This document shows, piece by piece, positions 54,306 to 64,000 of a stretch of 64,000 bases of DNA. Both the position numbers and the translations under genes were made by a program. The stretch is taken from positions 186,001 to 250,000 of the forward strand of contig NZ_JACJQJ010000002.1 of the NCBI RefSeq assembly GCF_014696615.1, read 5' to 3'. Position 1 is the first letter of the stretch. The number at the start of each line of letters is the position of its first letter. The notes under the pieces were generated by a model. The model did no database searches. It saw only the letters and a list, made by a program, of their open reading frames with translations, and was not told the origin of the DNA. The stretch is from Nostoc linckia FACHB-104. GTDB taxonomy: Bacteria; Cyanobacteriota; Cyanobacteriia; Cyanobacteriales; Nostocaceae.

Positions 54306-57302
54306 TTAACCCGATGGAGAAGCTTCTTCTACAGGACGGATAATGGCTGGTGGTGGTGTTACTTGTGGTTGAAAAATGGCTTTTAATGCTTGTTCTAAAG
54401 TTTGTGCCATGACAATTCGGTTTTCATAAGCTACAACTACCCTAACTAAAGTAGGCAAACTATTTTGTGTAGCTTCTAAATAAATTGGCTCGACATAAAG
54501 CAGAGATTCTTCTATTGGTATTACTAAGAGATTGCCTTGAATAGCTCTAGAACCTTGGCGATTCCATAAAGAAATTTGCTGAGAAATTACAGGATCTTGG
54601 TTAATTCTGGCTTCGATTTGTTCTGTCCCGTAAATCAGTCGTTCTTTGGGAAATACATAAAGTATCAATTTACCGTAATTTTGACCATCCGATCGCGCTG
54701 CTAACCAAGCGATTAAGTTCGTTCTTTGCTTAGGAGTATAGGGTAAAAGCAAGAGAAATTCTTCAAAAGGTACAGTTGGTAGGCTACTAATTAAATAGTA
54801 AGGTTCTACTGGACGAGCTTGATTACCATAGATTTCGTTAGGAATCTGCCATTGGTCTTCCCGGTTGTAAAATACCTGAGTATCTGTCATGTGGTAGGTC
54901 ATCAACCGTTCAGCCTGAATATTGAAAAAATCTACTGGATAGCGAATATGATTGCTGAGTGTTTTAGGCATCGCACTCAGGGGTTTAAATAGTTTGGGAA
55001 AAATTTTTCTCCAAGTGGTAATTATTGGGTCATTGCGATCGGCAACATAAAAGTTAACAGTGCCGTTATAAGCATCAACTACCACTTTGACAGAGTTGCG
55101 AATATAGTTAATGCCATCTTTATCCGGATCGGAATAGGGATAGTGATTACTAGTTGTGTAGGCATCAACTATCCAGTAAAGATAATTTTGGTTTGTTGAG
55201 TAATCTTGATTGCTCTGATCAAGACTGGCATCAGCGGCAACTAAATAAGGGTCACTGTCATATTTTAAAAAAGGTGCGATCGCTTGAATTCTTTGTTTAA
55301 CATTTCGGCGTAATAAAACTTTTGTTTCTGGTAAAAAGTCCCTGGTTAACGCCATTTGCCAGTCTTTCAAATAGGCTGCAAATAGCCACCTTCGCCAAGT
55401 TGTACCAATAGAGATACCACCGTTTCCATCGTAGTTATTGTAAACGTTATCACTGCCACTGGGATAATCGAGTTCTCTGACTTTAGTACCAGTCATTACA
55501 TAGTTATTCGTAATTTCACCGTAATAAATCCGGGGTTGCCCAATGGGAATACTGTTGCGAATGCCTTGATTGGCAGTAGTGAGGGCACTGCTATCACCGC
55601 TAATATCTTTGACAAAATACTCTGGTAATCCACCAGGGCCAACTACGTTTACAGGACTCATAGTAAAACCAAACCCGTGGGTATAAATCAGATGGCGGTT
55701 TACCCACGTTTGAGCTTCCTGGGGAACTGCACTGTAGTCTAATTCCCGCGCTGCAATTAATACTTGTCGCCGTTCTGTAGTTGCGGCAGTTTGAGATGAT
55801 GATTGCTGGTTTGGTGCGACGGGACGGCTACTGGCGGCTTCTGTTTCTAGGGTGTAGCGGTCAATATCAGCACCTGGAAACCGATAGTAAGGTCGAATTT
55901 GCTGCAACTGACGGTTGGTTTCTAATAATGGGCGCTCATCCCAAAGGCGAATATTCCGAATTGTTAAGTCATTAGCTTTGAGATCAGCTTCTGTTAATTC
56001 ATCTTGGGGGTTGAAATTTTTGGCATCAATTGCTTCTAAATCAAAGGCTTGACGAGTCGAGGCAATAGTACGCTTGATGTACGGTTGTTCCCGTTGCAAT
56101 TCATTAGGCTGAACTATTAAATATTGCACCGCAGTAGGTACAAGCCAACCACCTACTACTGCTAGCACAAAATAAACTCCTAATCCATAAAACGCTAAAC
56201 GGCGATGAGGAGATTTCGGCCTCCAAAAAATTGTTCGCCACAATAAGTAAAAGGCGATCGCTACCGCTAGGGCGCATAAAGCATTGTAAACTGGCAACTG
56301 CGCCATGACATCGGTGTAGCTGGCACCATAACTTACCCCACGCTTGGAATATAGCAATTCATAACGACTTAACAAATAACCTAGGGCAACAGCCACCATC
56401 AATGCACCACCCAAACCGTATACATGGCGTTGCTGTTGTGGCGAAAACCCAGGAAAAATGCCTTGACTGAGACTGTCGCCGGATAGGAGGTAAGTAAGAG
56501 TAACAGCTATTAAACCGTAAAGGAATAATCCCATGAGCCACAGTCCTAGCAATTCCAAGACGGGGAGGGAAAATATATAAAAGCTGATATCTTTAACAAA
56601 TAAAGGGTCGGTGTCGTTAAAGGCAGTACGAAAGAGATATTGCAGTATCTTGCCCCAATTTTGGTAAATTATCTGCCCAAAGAGTAGACTCATGACAATA
56701 GCGATCGCCCTGAGTGACAATCGGGGATAAATTAAAATAGCGATCGCAATTCCCAAAACCAAGCTTAAATACCAAACTTGGGAATATATTCGCCTTACCA
56801 TCTGCCAGATTGCCTCTAATTGAAAGCGATCGCTCACCAGTAAACGAGCCTTAGTAAATTCTGGATTCCAGTAAGAAATGGCAATTTCACCGTAATAAGC
56901 CAGCATTAATGTCAGCAACAAGCTGAAGCCTAAAGCTAGAGGTAGCAGCCAGTGCAGTCTGATGGCGGGAAAGCGTCGAGGATCGAAACTACGAGCTAAA
57001 TTGCGAGGATCGTAGTCAGGATTGAGAAACCTTGCAAACTCACTCCTAACTGGTTGACTCGTCACAGGCTGAGGATACTTGAGACGTTCTGCCAAAAAGA
57101 GGTTTGCTAGGAGGTAAACAGTAGTTATCCCAACTACAAATACCCATATAGTGGCCTTAGTAACCAGCCTCAACAGAAATACTTGCAGGTAGCCGACTTC
57201 CTGAAACCAGAAAATTTCGACTGGTAAACGGGAACCCAGAACTACGAGTAGCCACAGCCCTAGGAAGAATATTAATAGGCGAACGCCCCATTTCCACAAC
57301 AT
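54306..57302 (-). CDS. UPF0182 family large membrane protein
   Basis: This 998-residue protein has seven or more transmembrane helices in its N-terminal 390 residues, followed by a large extracytoplasmic domain (about 400-998). Family marks include [19 protein letters not shown] near the start, [38 protein letters not shown] and [23 protein letters not shown]0182 proteins are widespread in cyanobacteria and actinobacteria and their role is unknown. The length is normal. A Pro-rich tail ends it. The adjoining glycosyltransferase suggests, weakly, an envelope role. Confidence 0.92.
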   Translation of the reverse strand: MLWKWGVRLLIFFLGLWLLVVLGSRLPVEIFWFQEVGYLQVFLLRLVTKATIWVFVVGITTVYLLANLFLAERLKYPQPVTSQPVRSEFARFLNPDYDPRNLARSFDPRRFPAIRLHWLLPLALGFSLLLTLMLAYYGEIAISYWNPEFTKARLLVSDRFQLEAIWQMVRRIYSQVWYLSLVLGIAIAILIYPRLSLRAIAIVMSLLFGQIIYQNWGKILQYLFRTAFNDTDPLFVKDISFYIFSLPVLELLGLWLMGLFLYGLIAVTLTYLLSGDSLSQGIFPGFSPQQQRHVYGLGGALMVAVALGYLLSRYELLYSKRGVSYGASYTDVMAQLPVYNALCALAVAIAFYLLWRTIFWRPKSPHRRLAFYGLGVYFVLAVVGGWLVPTAVQYLIVQPNELQREQPYIKRTIASTRQAFDLEAIDAKNFNPQDELTEADLKANDLTIRNIRLWDERPLLETNRQLQQIRPYYRFPGADIDRYTLETEAASSRPVAPNQQSSSQTAATTERRQVLIAARELDYSAVPQEAQTWVNRHLIYTHGFGFTMSPVNVVGPGGLPEYFVKDISGDSSALTTANQGIRNSIPIGQPRIYYGEITNNYVMTGTKVRELDYPSGSDNVYNNYDGNGGISIGTTWRRWLFAAYLKDWQMALTRDFLPETKVLLRRNVKQRIQAIAPFLKYDSDPYLVAADASLDQSNQDYSTNQNYLYWIVDAYTTSNHYPYSDPDKDGINYIRNSVKVVVDAYNGTVNFYVADRNDPIITTWRKIFPKLFKPLSAMPKTLSNHIRYPVDFFNIQAERLMTYHMTDTQVFYNREDQWQIPNEIYGNQARPVEPYYLISSLPTVPFEEFLLLLPYTPKQRTNLIAWLAARSDGQNYGKLILYVFPKERLIYGTEQIEARINQDPVISQQISLWNRQGSRAIQGNLLVIPIEESLLYVEPIYLEATQNSLPTLVRVVVAYENRIVMAQTLEQALKAIFQPQVTPPPAIIRPVEEASPSG

Positions 57303-57662
57303 TCCTTAGCAGTCAACCTTTTCTAAATTACAGTTATCAATGACTTTCTGCTGACGAAGCAAAGCTTACTAGCCATCTAGTTCATTGATGCCTTTAACTG
57401 ATCCTAGTACTTCGTTACAGTAATTATGATTGCTACGTAAGTAATTAAGCGCGATCGCACTGATAATATGTAAACTTTTGTAGGGAGATAGGGTAAAAGG
57501 GCAAAGGGCAAAGGTTTTCTCTTTTACCTGCCTCTTTAACGTAATTAAATATAGTTATGCAGGACTCTGGCAGATTTATGCTGGCAAGCTTTGGCAAGTG
57601 TTATTCTACTAGCTAACGGTTAAAGATGACCTACAATAATGTTTGATTTTTAACTCGCAATC
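57303..57662. other. Spacer between divergent genes, 360 bp
   Basis: Holds a purine-then-pyrimidine stretch at about 57480-57540 (GGGTAAAAGGGCAAAGGGCA, then TTTTCTCTTTTACC) like the inside of the 7066 element, without its ends. No gene. Promoters for the UPF0182 and CNB genes should be here. Confidence 0.5.
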
Positions 57663-58079
57663 ATGCTAACCAGCGTTGACCGTTTATTATTTGTGCGGCG
57701 AGTCCCGATTTTTAAAGAATTGCGGGATGATTTTATCGTGCGGCTTGCTTCCGTGATGAGCGAGCTATCCTTTCCCTCAAATCATGCCATCTTTAGGCAA
57801 GGAGAGGAAGGGCGATCGCTCTATATTGTAGTATCTGGCCGTGTCAAAGTTCACATTGGCGATAAAAAGTTGGCAGAGGTAGACAAAGGCAAGTACTTTG
57901 GCGAAATGGCAGTTTTTGATACACAACCCCGTTCCGCCTCAGCTACCACTTTAGAACCCTGTGAGTGTTTGGAACTCACCCAAGAACAACTCTATGATGC
58001 AATTGAAGAAACTCCCGAAATTGCGGTGAATATCATTCGTGAGTTATCGCGTCTAATTCGCAAACTCAACGAAAAATGA
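57663..58079 (+). CDS. Single-domain cyclic nucleotide-binding protein
   Basis: This 138-residue protein consists only of a CRP-type cNMP-binding domain: VPIFKELRDDFIVRLASVM, then FRQGEEGRSLYIVVSGRVKV, and the phosphate-binding cassette YFGEMAVFDTQPRSASATT (about 78-96) with the Glu and Arg needed for cyclic nucleotide binding. It has no HTH, so it is not a transcription factor by itself, and no kinase or channel domain is fused. It may act by protein-protein contact. FGEMA fits cAMP or cGMP binding. It is monocistronic, divergent from the UPF0182 gene. Confidence 0.9.
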   Translation: MLTSVDRLLFVRRVPIFKELRDDFIVRLASVMSELSFPSNHAIFRQGEEGRSLYIVVSGRVKVHIGDKKLAEVDKGKYFGEMAVFDTQPRSASATTLEPCECLELTQEQLYDAIEETPEIAVNIIRELSRLIRKLNEK

Positions 58080-58189
58080 AAATATTAGTATTAGTTATTG
58101 GGTGTTTGGTGTTTGGCGTTTGGTGTTTGTCAAGGGTCTCTATTAACAGGAAACAGGGCATAATTTGAAGTTTTGAATTGATATTAATT

Positions 58190-59749
58190 TCAGACTGCAG
58201 CCTTTTTATAGTAACTTTTAAATTCCCAACATTTTTGAATAAAACGCTGCGGTATTTCTAGACTTGCTCCCCAGTGCAAATGAATATAAGAAGCGTGAAC
58301 ATTTATAGGTATGTTCCATCCTTCATATCCCATATTTTCCGCACAATCGTAACGGTAAGTTTCAAACAAAGGTTGATTGGGTGTGGATATTAAATGCGAA
58401 CGATGAAATTCATGCCCATACACATTTTCACCTGCTGGTACTATTAGACTATCTTGTAAAGATATGGCACGACGATAACCTAAAGTTAAGCGTTTTCCCA
58501 TTTGAGTGGATGTAGGTAAAATGCCTAACATTGGCCAGGATGCACCGTTAAAATCAATAATTTCCTCACATAAATACATTAATCCGCCACACTCAGCAAT
58601 AGTTGGTATTCCCTCTATAATTGCTGTTTTAACTGTGTGACGAACGCTAATATTTTCTGCTAGTTGCTGTGCAAAAACCTCTGGAAATCCGCCACCAAAA
58701 TAAATTCCCTGCACATCTTTTGGTAATTCAGAATCTGCTAACGGACTCCAAAAAACCAGTTCTGCACCCAACTCTTGCAATAAATCAAGATTATCTTGAT
58801 AGTAAAAATTAAAAGCGCGATCGCGTGCTACTGCAATCCTTAATGAGGAAGCAGAGGGGCAGGGGGCAGGGGGCAGGGGGAGATTTTCAGTTCCCAATCC
58901 CCATTGCCCCTTATCCCCAGAGGGGGCCCCGAGTTTCCCAGTCCCCAACATAGGTAATAACCTTTCCCAGTCAAAGCAAGTATCACCTAAATCAGCCAGC
59001 CGATTGATCACAGCATCTAATTCTGGGAGTTCTGCTGTGGGTACTAAACCTAAATGGCGATCAGGAATGGTGATATTATCTTGACGACGCAGTATCCCAA
59101 GAATGGGTAATTGTAATGATTCTAGAGCGTCTTTGAGTAGAGAAAGATGGCGATCGCTGCCTACGCGATTGAGTATTAAACCCGCTATTTTAATTCTCGG
59201 ATCAAAAGAACAATAACCATGAGCGATCGCCGCCACAGAACCCGATAAGCGACTGCAATCAATTACCAACACCACAGGTAAATTCAGCAATCGTGCAATA
59301 TGTGCAGTACTGGCAAAATCACTTATGAATTGGGCATGGGGCATGGGGCATGGGGCATGGGGCATTGGTAATTGGTAATTGGTAATTGGTAATTTGCTAT
59401 TTCTCCCCTGCTCCCCTGCTCCCTCATCCCCCTCATCTCCCTCATCTCCTTGTCCCCTCGTCCCCTTAATCCCATCAAACAGCCCCATTACGCCTTCTAC
59501 TAAAGCATATTCACTATCTTGGCTGTGACGGGCAAAACATTGCTGAATATAAGCTTCAGAAGTCAAAACTGGATCTAAATTCCGACAAGCACGACCAGTT
59601 ACGTGCTGATGAAACATCGGATCGATATAGTCAGGGCCGACTTTAAAAGATTGTACTGCTATACCCCGACGACATAATGATGCTAAAAGCGTCAGTGTAA
59701 CTGTTGTCTTACCTACTCCACTACGTTCTCCAGCAATCACTAAAGCCAT
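58190..59749 (-). CDS. cbiA: Cobyrinate a,c-diamide synthase with two repeat-derived inserts
   Basis: This 519-residue ATP- and glutamine-dependent enzyme amidates cobyrinate in cobalamin synthesis. The N-terminal BioD-like domain has GERSGVGKTTVTLTLLASL (7-25) and FKVGPDYIDPMFH. The C-terminal class I glutaminase domain has GIYFGGGFPEVFAQQLAENI and AECGGLMYL with the nucleophilic Cys; HASYIHLHWG ends it. Two segments do not belong to the family: residues about 96-139 (DEGDEGDEG, then PMPHAPCPMPHAQ) and about 268-300. Both are translations of short tandem repeats and keep the frame. The normal enzyme is about 450-460 residues. The enzyme may still work, because both lie in likely loops. Confidence 0.9.
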   Translation of the reverse strand: MALVIAGERSGVGKTTVTLTLLASLCRRGIAVQSFKVGPDYIDPMFHQHVTGRACRNLDPVLTSEAYIQQCFARHSQDSEYALVEGVMGLFDGIKGTRGQGDEGDEGDEGAGEQGRNSKLPITNYQLPMPHAPCPMPHAQFISDFASTAHIARLLNLPVVLVIDCSRLSGSVAAIAHGYCSFDPRIKIAGLILNRVGSDRHLSLLKDALESLQLPILGILRRQDNITIPDRHLGLVPTAELPELDAVINRLADLGDTCFDWERLLPMLGTGKLGAPSGDKGQWGLGTENLPLPPAPCPSASSLRIAVARDRAFNFYYQDNLDLLQELGAELVFWSPLADSELPKDVQGIYFGGGFPEVFAQQLAENISVRHTVKTAIIEGIPTIAECGGLMYLCEEIIDFNGASWPMLGILPTSTQMGKRLTLGYRRAISLQDSLIVPAGENVYGHEFHRSHLISTPNQPLFETYRYDCAENMGYEGWNIPINVHASYIHLHWGASLEIPQRFIQKCWEFKSYYKKAAV

Positions 59750-59912
59750 AAACTGCCTTTTGATTTGATTTCCACAAAAATTTTAGGGGCGATCGCCAAA
59801 GCTTAAATTAATTTAACAATAAAATCAGTGCGATCGCCCCATTACCCCACATCCTCTCTTCTGGTAACTCCTGATAGACTAACCAGACTCCCACGCTTCA
59901 GCACTTTTAAAT

Positions 59913-60728
59913 ATGACTAAAAACTTAGCATTTCTCACCATCCACGGTATGGGAGAAACGGAAAAAGAGTATTACCAAAGACTTAAACAATCTTTAGAAA
60001 AAACTTTAGGTAAAGATATTTGGCAAAAAGTTCACTTTGAGCCAATCTATTATCAATCTGAATTACAAGACTACCAATATAGTGTTTGGGAAAATATGCG
60101 CCAAAGTGCATCTCTAGCTTGGCAAGATTTACGAAAATTTATGCTCTTTGGTTTTAGTGATGCATCTACCTTAGAACACCGAGCTACAGATGATGGCAGC
60201 GTGTATAAAAAAATTCAAAAATCTATTATCTCTTCTTTAAAAATTGCCAGGACAGCATTTTCATCTAATGATATTTCTATAATTATCTTGGCTCATTCTT
60301 TAGGTTGCCAAGTTATCTCTAATTATCTTTGGGATGCTCAGAATAATCAAGGAATTTGGCAGATAGATAGTCTGGATTATCCAGTATTTCAACCAGAGCA
60401 AGAAGATTTTTTGAGATTGAAATCTCTGCAATATCTAATTACTACTAGTTGCAATATTCCATTATTTGTAGCTGGCTTTGCCAAAATCATAGCAATTAAT
60501 AAACCTAATCCTAATTTTAAATGGTTTAATTACTATGACAAAGATGATGTTTTAGGATGGCCTTTAAAACCTTTATCGCCTTCCTACAATTCAATAGTTG
60601 ATCAGGACATAGAAATTGATTCTGGCAACATTTGGCAATCGTGGAATCCTCAAAGCCATGATGGTTATTGGACTGATGAGGACTTTATTACACATTTGTC
60701 AGACATAATTAAGAGTTTGAGTACATAG
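59913..60728 (+). CDS. Alpha/beta-hydrolase-like hypothetical protein
   Basis: This 271-residue protein has signs of a lipase-like alpha/beta hydrolase. LAFLTIHGMGETEKEYYQRL (about 5-24) matches the first strand and HGMG oxyanion loop. IIILAHSLGCQVISNYLWDA (about 124-143) carries the nucleophile elbow with Ser in AHSLG instead of GxSxG. Asp and His candidates are NYYDKDDVLGWPL and QSHDGYWTDEDFITHL. There is no signal peptide. The exact substrate is unknown. It is divergent from cbiA and 200 bp before the peptidoglycan-binding gene, with heptamers between. Confidence 0.7.
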   Translation: MTKNLAFLTIHGMGETEKEYYQRLKQSLEKTLGKDIWQKVHFEPIYYQSELQDYQYSVWENMRQSASLAWQDLRKFMLFGFSDASTLEHRATDDGSVYKKIQKSIISSLKIARTAFSSNDISIIILAHSLGCQVISNYLWDAQNNQGIWQIDSLDYPVFQPEQEDFLRLKSLQYLITTSCNIPLFVAGFAKIIAINKPNPNFKWFNYYDKDDVLGWPLKPLSPSYNSIVDQDIEIDSGNIWQSWNPQSHDGYWTDEDFITHLSDIIKSLST

Positions 60729-60787
60729 TCAAATTTTATAGACAGCCAATTGCGTAAAAAACCCAACAAAGCATCAAAATCTCTTTT

Positions 60788-60822
60788 TACCATGCCCAAT
60801 GCCCAATGCCCAATGCCCATTT
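60788..60822. repeat. STRR heptamers (GCCCAAT)
   Basis: Five near-identical GCCCAAT/GCCCATT units in the spacer between the hydrolase-like and peptidoglycan-binding genes. Confidence 0.75.
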
Positions 60823-60952
60823 TCCAGTTAGTCAACAGTCAGCATTATTTCTTAGGTAGAGAGACTTAACACTCAGTACTTTTAACGTACAGCTTTTTTA
60901 TATGCTCAAGCGGCTGTAATATTAGCATCAGAAGATTCTGGTGGCAATTACC

Positions 60953-61834
60953 ATGAAAGGCAGTCTCTCACTAAGTATATTGAGCTACTTAGATTCACTA
61001 CAAAGATTTCGCTTGTTCAGATCCAATAAGTTAGATTGGTTACTCATGTTGTCTTCTGTGCCTATGTTGATTGCTGCTTCTGCGGTAGTCACAATTGCTG
61101 CGCCACAGAAAATATCCCAAGCAACTCCAGGAGTTAACTTTAACCGCCCTACCCTGAACATTGGTAGTCAAGGAGAAAGGGTATCTGAACTTCAAGCAGC
61201 TCTCAAACTATTGGGTTTTTATACAGGTAACGTTGATGGCATTTATAGTGCTAATACTGCTACCGCTGTTTCCCGATTTAAACAAGCAGCCGGCTTAAAT
61301 CCAGACGGTATTGTTGATGCTGTCACTTGGCAAAAGCTGTTCCCTAACCAAGGAATAGCCGCATCAACAGTAACGTCACCTCAACCAAGCCCTAAATCTA
61401 CACCAGCATTAATCGCTCCTGCTTCAACGAACAACCCTAATAGAAATATTCCTAAACCAGAGCCCAAACCTGCTCAACCAAGACAAAGTACAACTCCTAA
61501 ACCACCAAGAACACCCACCCGTCCGTCCCCATCTCGGACTAAGCCAACTCCTACCACGCAAATCCCGCGTTTTGTTGAACGTACCCCTGGTATTCAATAC
61601 ACCACAGATGGATTACCAATTTTGCGTTTAGGGAACCGTGGCTATGAAGTAGGCAAATTGCAAGAAGTATTGAAAAAGCTGGGATTCTTGCAAGGTAGCG
61701 TAGATGGAGACTTTGGCCCTTCAACAGATACAGCACTCAAAGCTGCACAAAGCCGCTATGGGCTACAACCTGACGGCGTAGCTGGTGGTGAAACCTGGCA
61801 AGTGCTTTTGGGAAGACTGCAGCGACAGCGCTAA
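60953..61834 (+). CDS. Membrane-anchored protein with two peptidoglycan-binding domains
   Basis: This 293-residue protein has an N-terminal membrane helix (about 26-48, rich in Leu/Ala/Val) followed by PG_binding_1 domain 1 (about 65-125: GSQGERVSELQAALKLLGF, then GIYSANTATAVSRFKQAAGL). A Pro/Thr/Lys/Arg-rich linker (about 135-205) leads to domain 2 (about 225-290: GNRGYEVGKLQEVLKKLGF, then DGDFGPSTDTALKAAQ). It has no catalytic domain, so it is likely a cell-wall tether. The ATG at 60953 is used; a GTG four codons earlier is also possible. The next gene encodes a holin-like protein. Confidence 0.88.
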   Translation: MKGSLSLSILSYLDSLQRFRLFRSNKLDWLLMLSSVPMLIAASAVVTIAAPQKISQATPGVNFNRPTLNIGSQGERVSELQAALKLLGFYTGNVDGIYSANTATAVSRFKQAAGLNPDGIVDAVTWQKLFPNQGIAASTVTSPQPSPKSTPALIAPASTNNPNRNIPKPEPKPAQPRQSTTPKPPRTPTRPSPSRTKPTPTTQIPRFVERTPGIQYTTDGLPILRLGNRGYEVGKLQEVLKKLGFLQGSVDGDFGPSTDTALKAAQSRYGLQPDGVAGGETWQVLLGRLQRQR

Positions 61835-61849
61835 ATAAATAAGAAAATG

Positions 61850-61930
61850 GGTATGGGGTATTTGGTGTTTGGTAATGGGTAATTGGTAATTGGCATAGTT
61901 ATTTCCCCTTGTCCCCTTGTCCCTTTCCCC
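61850..61930. repeat. Short tandem repeats before the holin-like gene
   Basis: GGTATTTGGTGTTTGG and GGTAATT heptamers, then CCCCTTGT octamers; open in the next gene's frame, which creates a false N-terminal extension. Confidence 0.7.
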
Positions 61931-61970
61931 CTCATCCCCTTCATCTCCTCTATTCCCTCACAGCTTGCGT

Positions 61971-62324
61971 ATGAAACACTTTTTATTAACTTGGCTGGCT
62001 ACTGCGGTAGCTTTATTGATTACTTCGAGAATTGTTTATGGGTTCGAGGTAAGGAGTTTTGTCGCGGCGTTGATTGCTGCTATAGTTATCGGACTTGTTA
62101 ACGGCTTTATTCGCCCAATTTTGCAGTTTTTCGCATTTCCGATTACTTTACTGAGTTTTGGTTTATTTACCTTTGTTATCAATGCTCTAACTTTGTGGTT
62201 AGCTAGTGGACTAACTCCTGGTTCGGGTTTTGAGATTAAAGGCTTTGTACCTGCTTTGTTGGGTTCAATTGTGTTAGCGATTGTTTCTAGCGTGCTGAAT
62301 TATTTTTTGAGAGTGGTTGAATAA
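61971..62324 (+). CDS. Phage holin family (4-TM superfamily) membrane protein
   Basis: This 117-residue protein has four hydrophobic segments: about 3-20, 28-50, 53-75 and 92-113. VRSFVAALIAAIVIGLVNGF followed by IRPILQFFAFPITLLSFGLF is the signature of the mycobacterial-type 4TM holin superfamily, common in bacterial chromosomes outside phages. Function is unknown; a membrane-stress role is sometimes proposed. Start at 61971 is chosen since earlier codons are repeat-derived. Its end overlaps the convergent CbiG-like gene by 38 bp. Confidence 0.88.
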   Translation: MKHFLLTWLATAVALLITSRIVYGFEVRSFVAALIAAIVIGLVNGFIRPILQFFAFPITLLSFGLFTFVINALTLWLASGLTPGSGFEIKGFVPALLGSIVLAIVSSVLNYFLRVVE

Positions 62325-62889
62325 GAGTTGCTACGGCTATTGTCACCGCCCCTGGTTCACCATGTAACCGAAAAATTTGTTTTGGCACTAAGCACCTGAC
62401 TCCAATATCAATCAAATAAGGAGTGAGGTTTAATGAATGTGCATTCAACTGTAGAGACTGATGGGTTGAAAATCGCTCCTCATTTTCTCCTATCTGGGTG
62501 GCTATTGTTGTTTGCCAATCGATATTAGCTGCTGCGAGCATAGCTGCTGCTTCCGCTACGCTAGGAGTTCCCATTGTTTTAGCTGTCTTTTCGGCTGGGT
62601 TAGGAACACACACAAGCCGGAGAATTTCTGCGGGATATGTTTTTAAAGAAAAATTGCGTAGCTGGCAAAATTCTCCTAAACCGACTTCTGAAGCTTTATT
62701 GTTGATGGTAGCAAGACCTGCGATAGCTCCGCCAAAACCGTTGGCTAACGCACTTTGGTTAAGTTGATTTTCTCTAAACACGTGCTCAATTGCCGTCTCA
62801 ATCAACTTTCTCGATACACCTTTTTGACAACCAAATCCTACCCAGAAGTGTTGCGACTGCCTTTGTAATTGGGGCATTCTATCACTCAC
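62287..62889 (-). CDS. CbiG C-terminal/CobE-like cobalamin biosynthesis protein
   Basis: This 200-residue protein matches only the C-terminal domain of CbiG (cobalt-precorrin-5A hydrolase): FWVGFGCQKGVSRKLIETAI (about 15-34), then INNKASEVGLGEFCQLRNFS and TYPAEILRLVCVPNPAEKTA. TPSVAEAAAMLAAAN is the second conserved block. The N-terminal hydrolase domain is absent, as in CobE. In cyanobacteria the catalytic parts are usually fused to CbiH-type genes elsewhere. cbiA, of the same pathway, is about 2.5 kb away on the same strand but not co-transcribed. The last residues (about 188-200) are outside the domain and overlap the holin-like gene. Confidence 0.85.
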   Translation of the reverse strand: MSDRMPQLQRQSQHFWVGFGCQKGVSRKLIETAIEHVFRENQLNQSALANGFGGAIAGLATINNKASEVGLGEFCQLRNFSLKTYPAEILRLVCVPNPAEKTAKTMGTPSVAEAAAMLAAANIDWQTTIATQIGENEERFSTHQSLQLNAHSLNLTPYLIDIGVRCLVPKQIFRLHGEPGAVTIAVATLIQPLSKNNSAR

Positions 62890-63779
62890 TAATAGATTTC
62901 TCCTCAGTTAAATTGAAAATTTTTATTTCGCCTGTAATTCTAAGAATACCTGTGTATACGACGTTTTGTATGAGTTGTATACTTTCTGGTTCAGTATGAT
63001 ACATAAAAACTGATCGTTATAATACTTTTCCTGAAAACGAAAACCTATATATTGTGTACATCTAGCACAGTAGGAAACGCCGAGGCAGAGAAAAGGTAAA
63101 AGGTAAGAAGAAAAAATAAATTTTTGATTGATTTTTACTTCTCTAATAAGCTTGAGGCGCAAGCATTTTGCCTCCTCTATCTTGGTGTTTCAATTTCTTC
63201 CTTACTGTTGTACAGTAAAGCTTTCAGCGCCAGAAATATATTCTTACTCTCTTCAACAGTTGTAAATTTTTGATAGAAGAAATTTCTAAATTTATATCTT
63301 AGTTAAAACAGATGTAAAGATTTATTTATCTACGTATTAATCTCTCAAAAATATAGAAAATATTTTGCTCTATTTAGCTTGCATTTTTGATAATTTATTG
63401 GTATATTATCAATCCAATCAAATATAAATACAAAAATTGATTGACCAACCCTAAATCATAAAAATTAAACATAATTAAGAGTTGCAAGTAATTTTAAAAA
63501 ACTACTGTTTATTGATAAGCCTGAAGAAAATCAATCATTAATATTATTGACCATCACAAAGCGATCGCTCTTGATCTGCGATCCCACAAATAAACTTTTC
63601 TGCTTGTAGACTAATCAAGGAATCATAGCTCAATTAAGCAGTCAAAATATGACAAATTGGCACAAAGTTAATGTTGGGCATTGGGCATTGGGCATTGGGC
63701 ATTGGGCATTGGGTAATTGGTAATTAGTATTTTCCCCTTGTCCCCTTGTCCCCTTCTCCCCCAGTCCCTAGCCCCCAAA
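62890..63779. other. Gene-free AT-rich region, 890 bp
   Basis: No frame with coding character. The longest (79 codons, reverse strand, 62923-63162) has no domain and poor composition. The region ends with heptamers (GGGCATT, five units, about 63674-63713) and CCCCTTGT octamers (about 63733-63755). A GCGATCGC site at 63561 is isolated. Nothing else can be named. Confidence 0.55.
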
Positions 63780-64000
63780 TCACTCCTGCGCCCCAGCCTT
63801 TTGCAGACTCCGCACTATATCTCTAAATTCGTTAAATTCGGCAATCATCAAGGCTGTATAACCACCACGATTTTTCAAGTTCAAATCTGCACCACCTTGA
63901 ATTAATACCTTGACAGACTGAGGAAAACCGCCGGAAGCTGCCCACATTAACGCTGTTGCGCCAGCTGAGTCTTGAAAGTTAACATCAGCACCCTTGGCTA
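63780..64000 (-). CDS. Ankyrin-repeat protein, C-terminal end (partial)
   Basis: The reverse strand encodes the last 73 residues of a protein that continues beyond the window. Two ankyrin repeats are visible: GADVNFQDSAGATALMWAAS then GFPQSVKVLIQGGADLNL, and KNRGGYTALMIAEFNEFRDI, with a final QKAGAQE before the stop. Ankyrin repeats bind proteins. No other domain can be seen in the part available. Confidence 0.85.
   Translation of the reverse strand, partial: AKGADVNFQDSAGATALMWAASGGFPQSVKVLIQGGADLNLKNRGGYTALMIAEFNEFRDIVRSLQKAGAQE

Noticed and set aside
62923-63162. 79-codon reverse-strand frame
   Set aside because: Composition is that of translated AT-rich spacer; no domain or signal.
63717-63905. 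62-codon forward frame at the window end
   Set aside because: First half is repeat, second half is antisense to the ankyrin gene.

Overview
The window is chromosomal DNA from a filamentous, probably heterocyst-forming cyanobacterium of the Nostoc/Calothrix/Tolypothrix type. The evidence is the very frequent HIP1 octamer GCGATCGC, the many arrays of 7-bp and 9-bp short tandem repeats (STRR type) between genes, Hanks-type kinases carrying the GGFGETFLAED glycine loop usual in cyanobacteria, a short KdpD, a FUSC protein, a UPF0182 protein and a TPS-type haemagglutinin. No rRNA, CRISPR array, phage or plasmid core is visible. There is one tRNA (Val-GAC).

Layout. 0-5.2 kb: a Uma2 nuclease-like protein, a small excisionase-type HTH protein, two tandem ArsR-DUF2087 regulators sharing an operator-like palindrome, a LivM-LivG type ABC pair and a small toxin-antitoxin-like pair. 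5.3-13.6 kb: pgi, a CoA-disulfide reductase-rhodanese fusion behind a promoter with an embedded palindrome, a PAS/GAF histidine kinase and a FUSC protein. 13.7-26 kb: a signalling block with three Ser/Thr kinases, a Tat-exported cholesterol-oxidase-like GMC enzyme, a VanY-type peptidase in an operon with the third kinase, and a divergent ABC exporter with two FHA domains. 26-41 kb: tRNA-Val, dxs, a secreted TPS-domain protein followed by a fourth kinase, an Old Yellow Enzyme, an aldo/keto reductase, an orphan KdpD sensor domain and several small unknown proteins.

41-47.3 kb: an HlyD/YbhF/YbhS/YbhR-type export operon, interrupted after its first gene by a 17-unit, 21-bp minisatellite. 47.3-58.1 kb: recG, an acidic-repeat protein, tsf, rpsB, a family 2 glycosyltransferase, a UPF0182 protein and a cyclic-nucleotide-binding protein. 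58.2-64 kb: cbiA, a lipase-like protein, a peptidoglycan-binding protein, a holin-like membrane protein, a CbiG C-terminal-domain protein and the end of an ankyrin protein.

Two themes stand out. First, four paralogous kinases share one catalytic module and one membrane anchor but end in four different extracytoplasmic domains. One of them is coupled to a cell-wall peptidase and faces an FHA-ABC exporter, which suggests a phospho-threonine-controlled envelope system. Second, non-autonomous repeats are unusually active here: several terminal-inverted-repeat elements (one with a clean 10-bp target duplication, one nested in another), and short tandem repeats that have spread into reading frames (cbiA twice, the acidic-repeat protein, the YbhF linker). 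Several genes begin immediately after such repeats, so the longest open frame overstates their N terminus; corrected starts are given.
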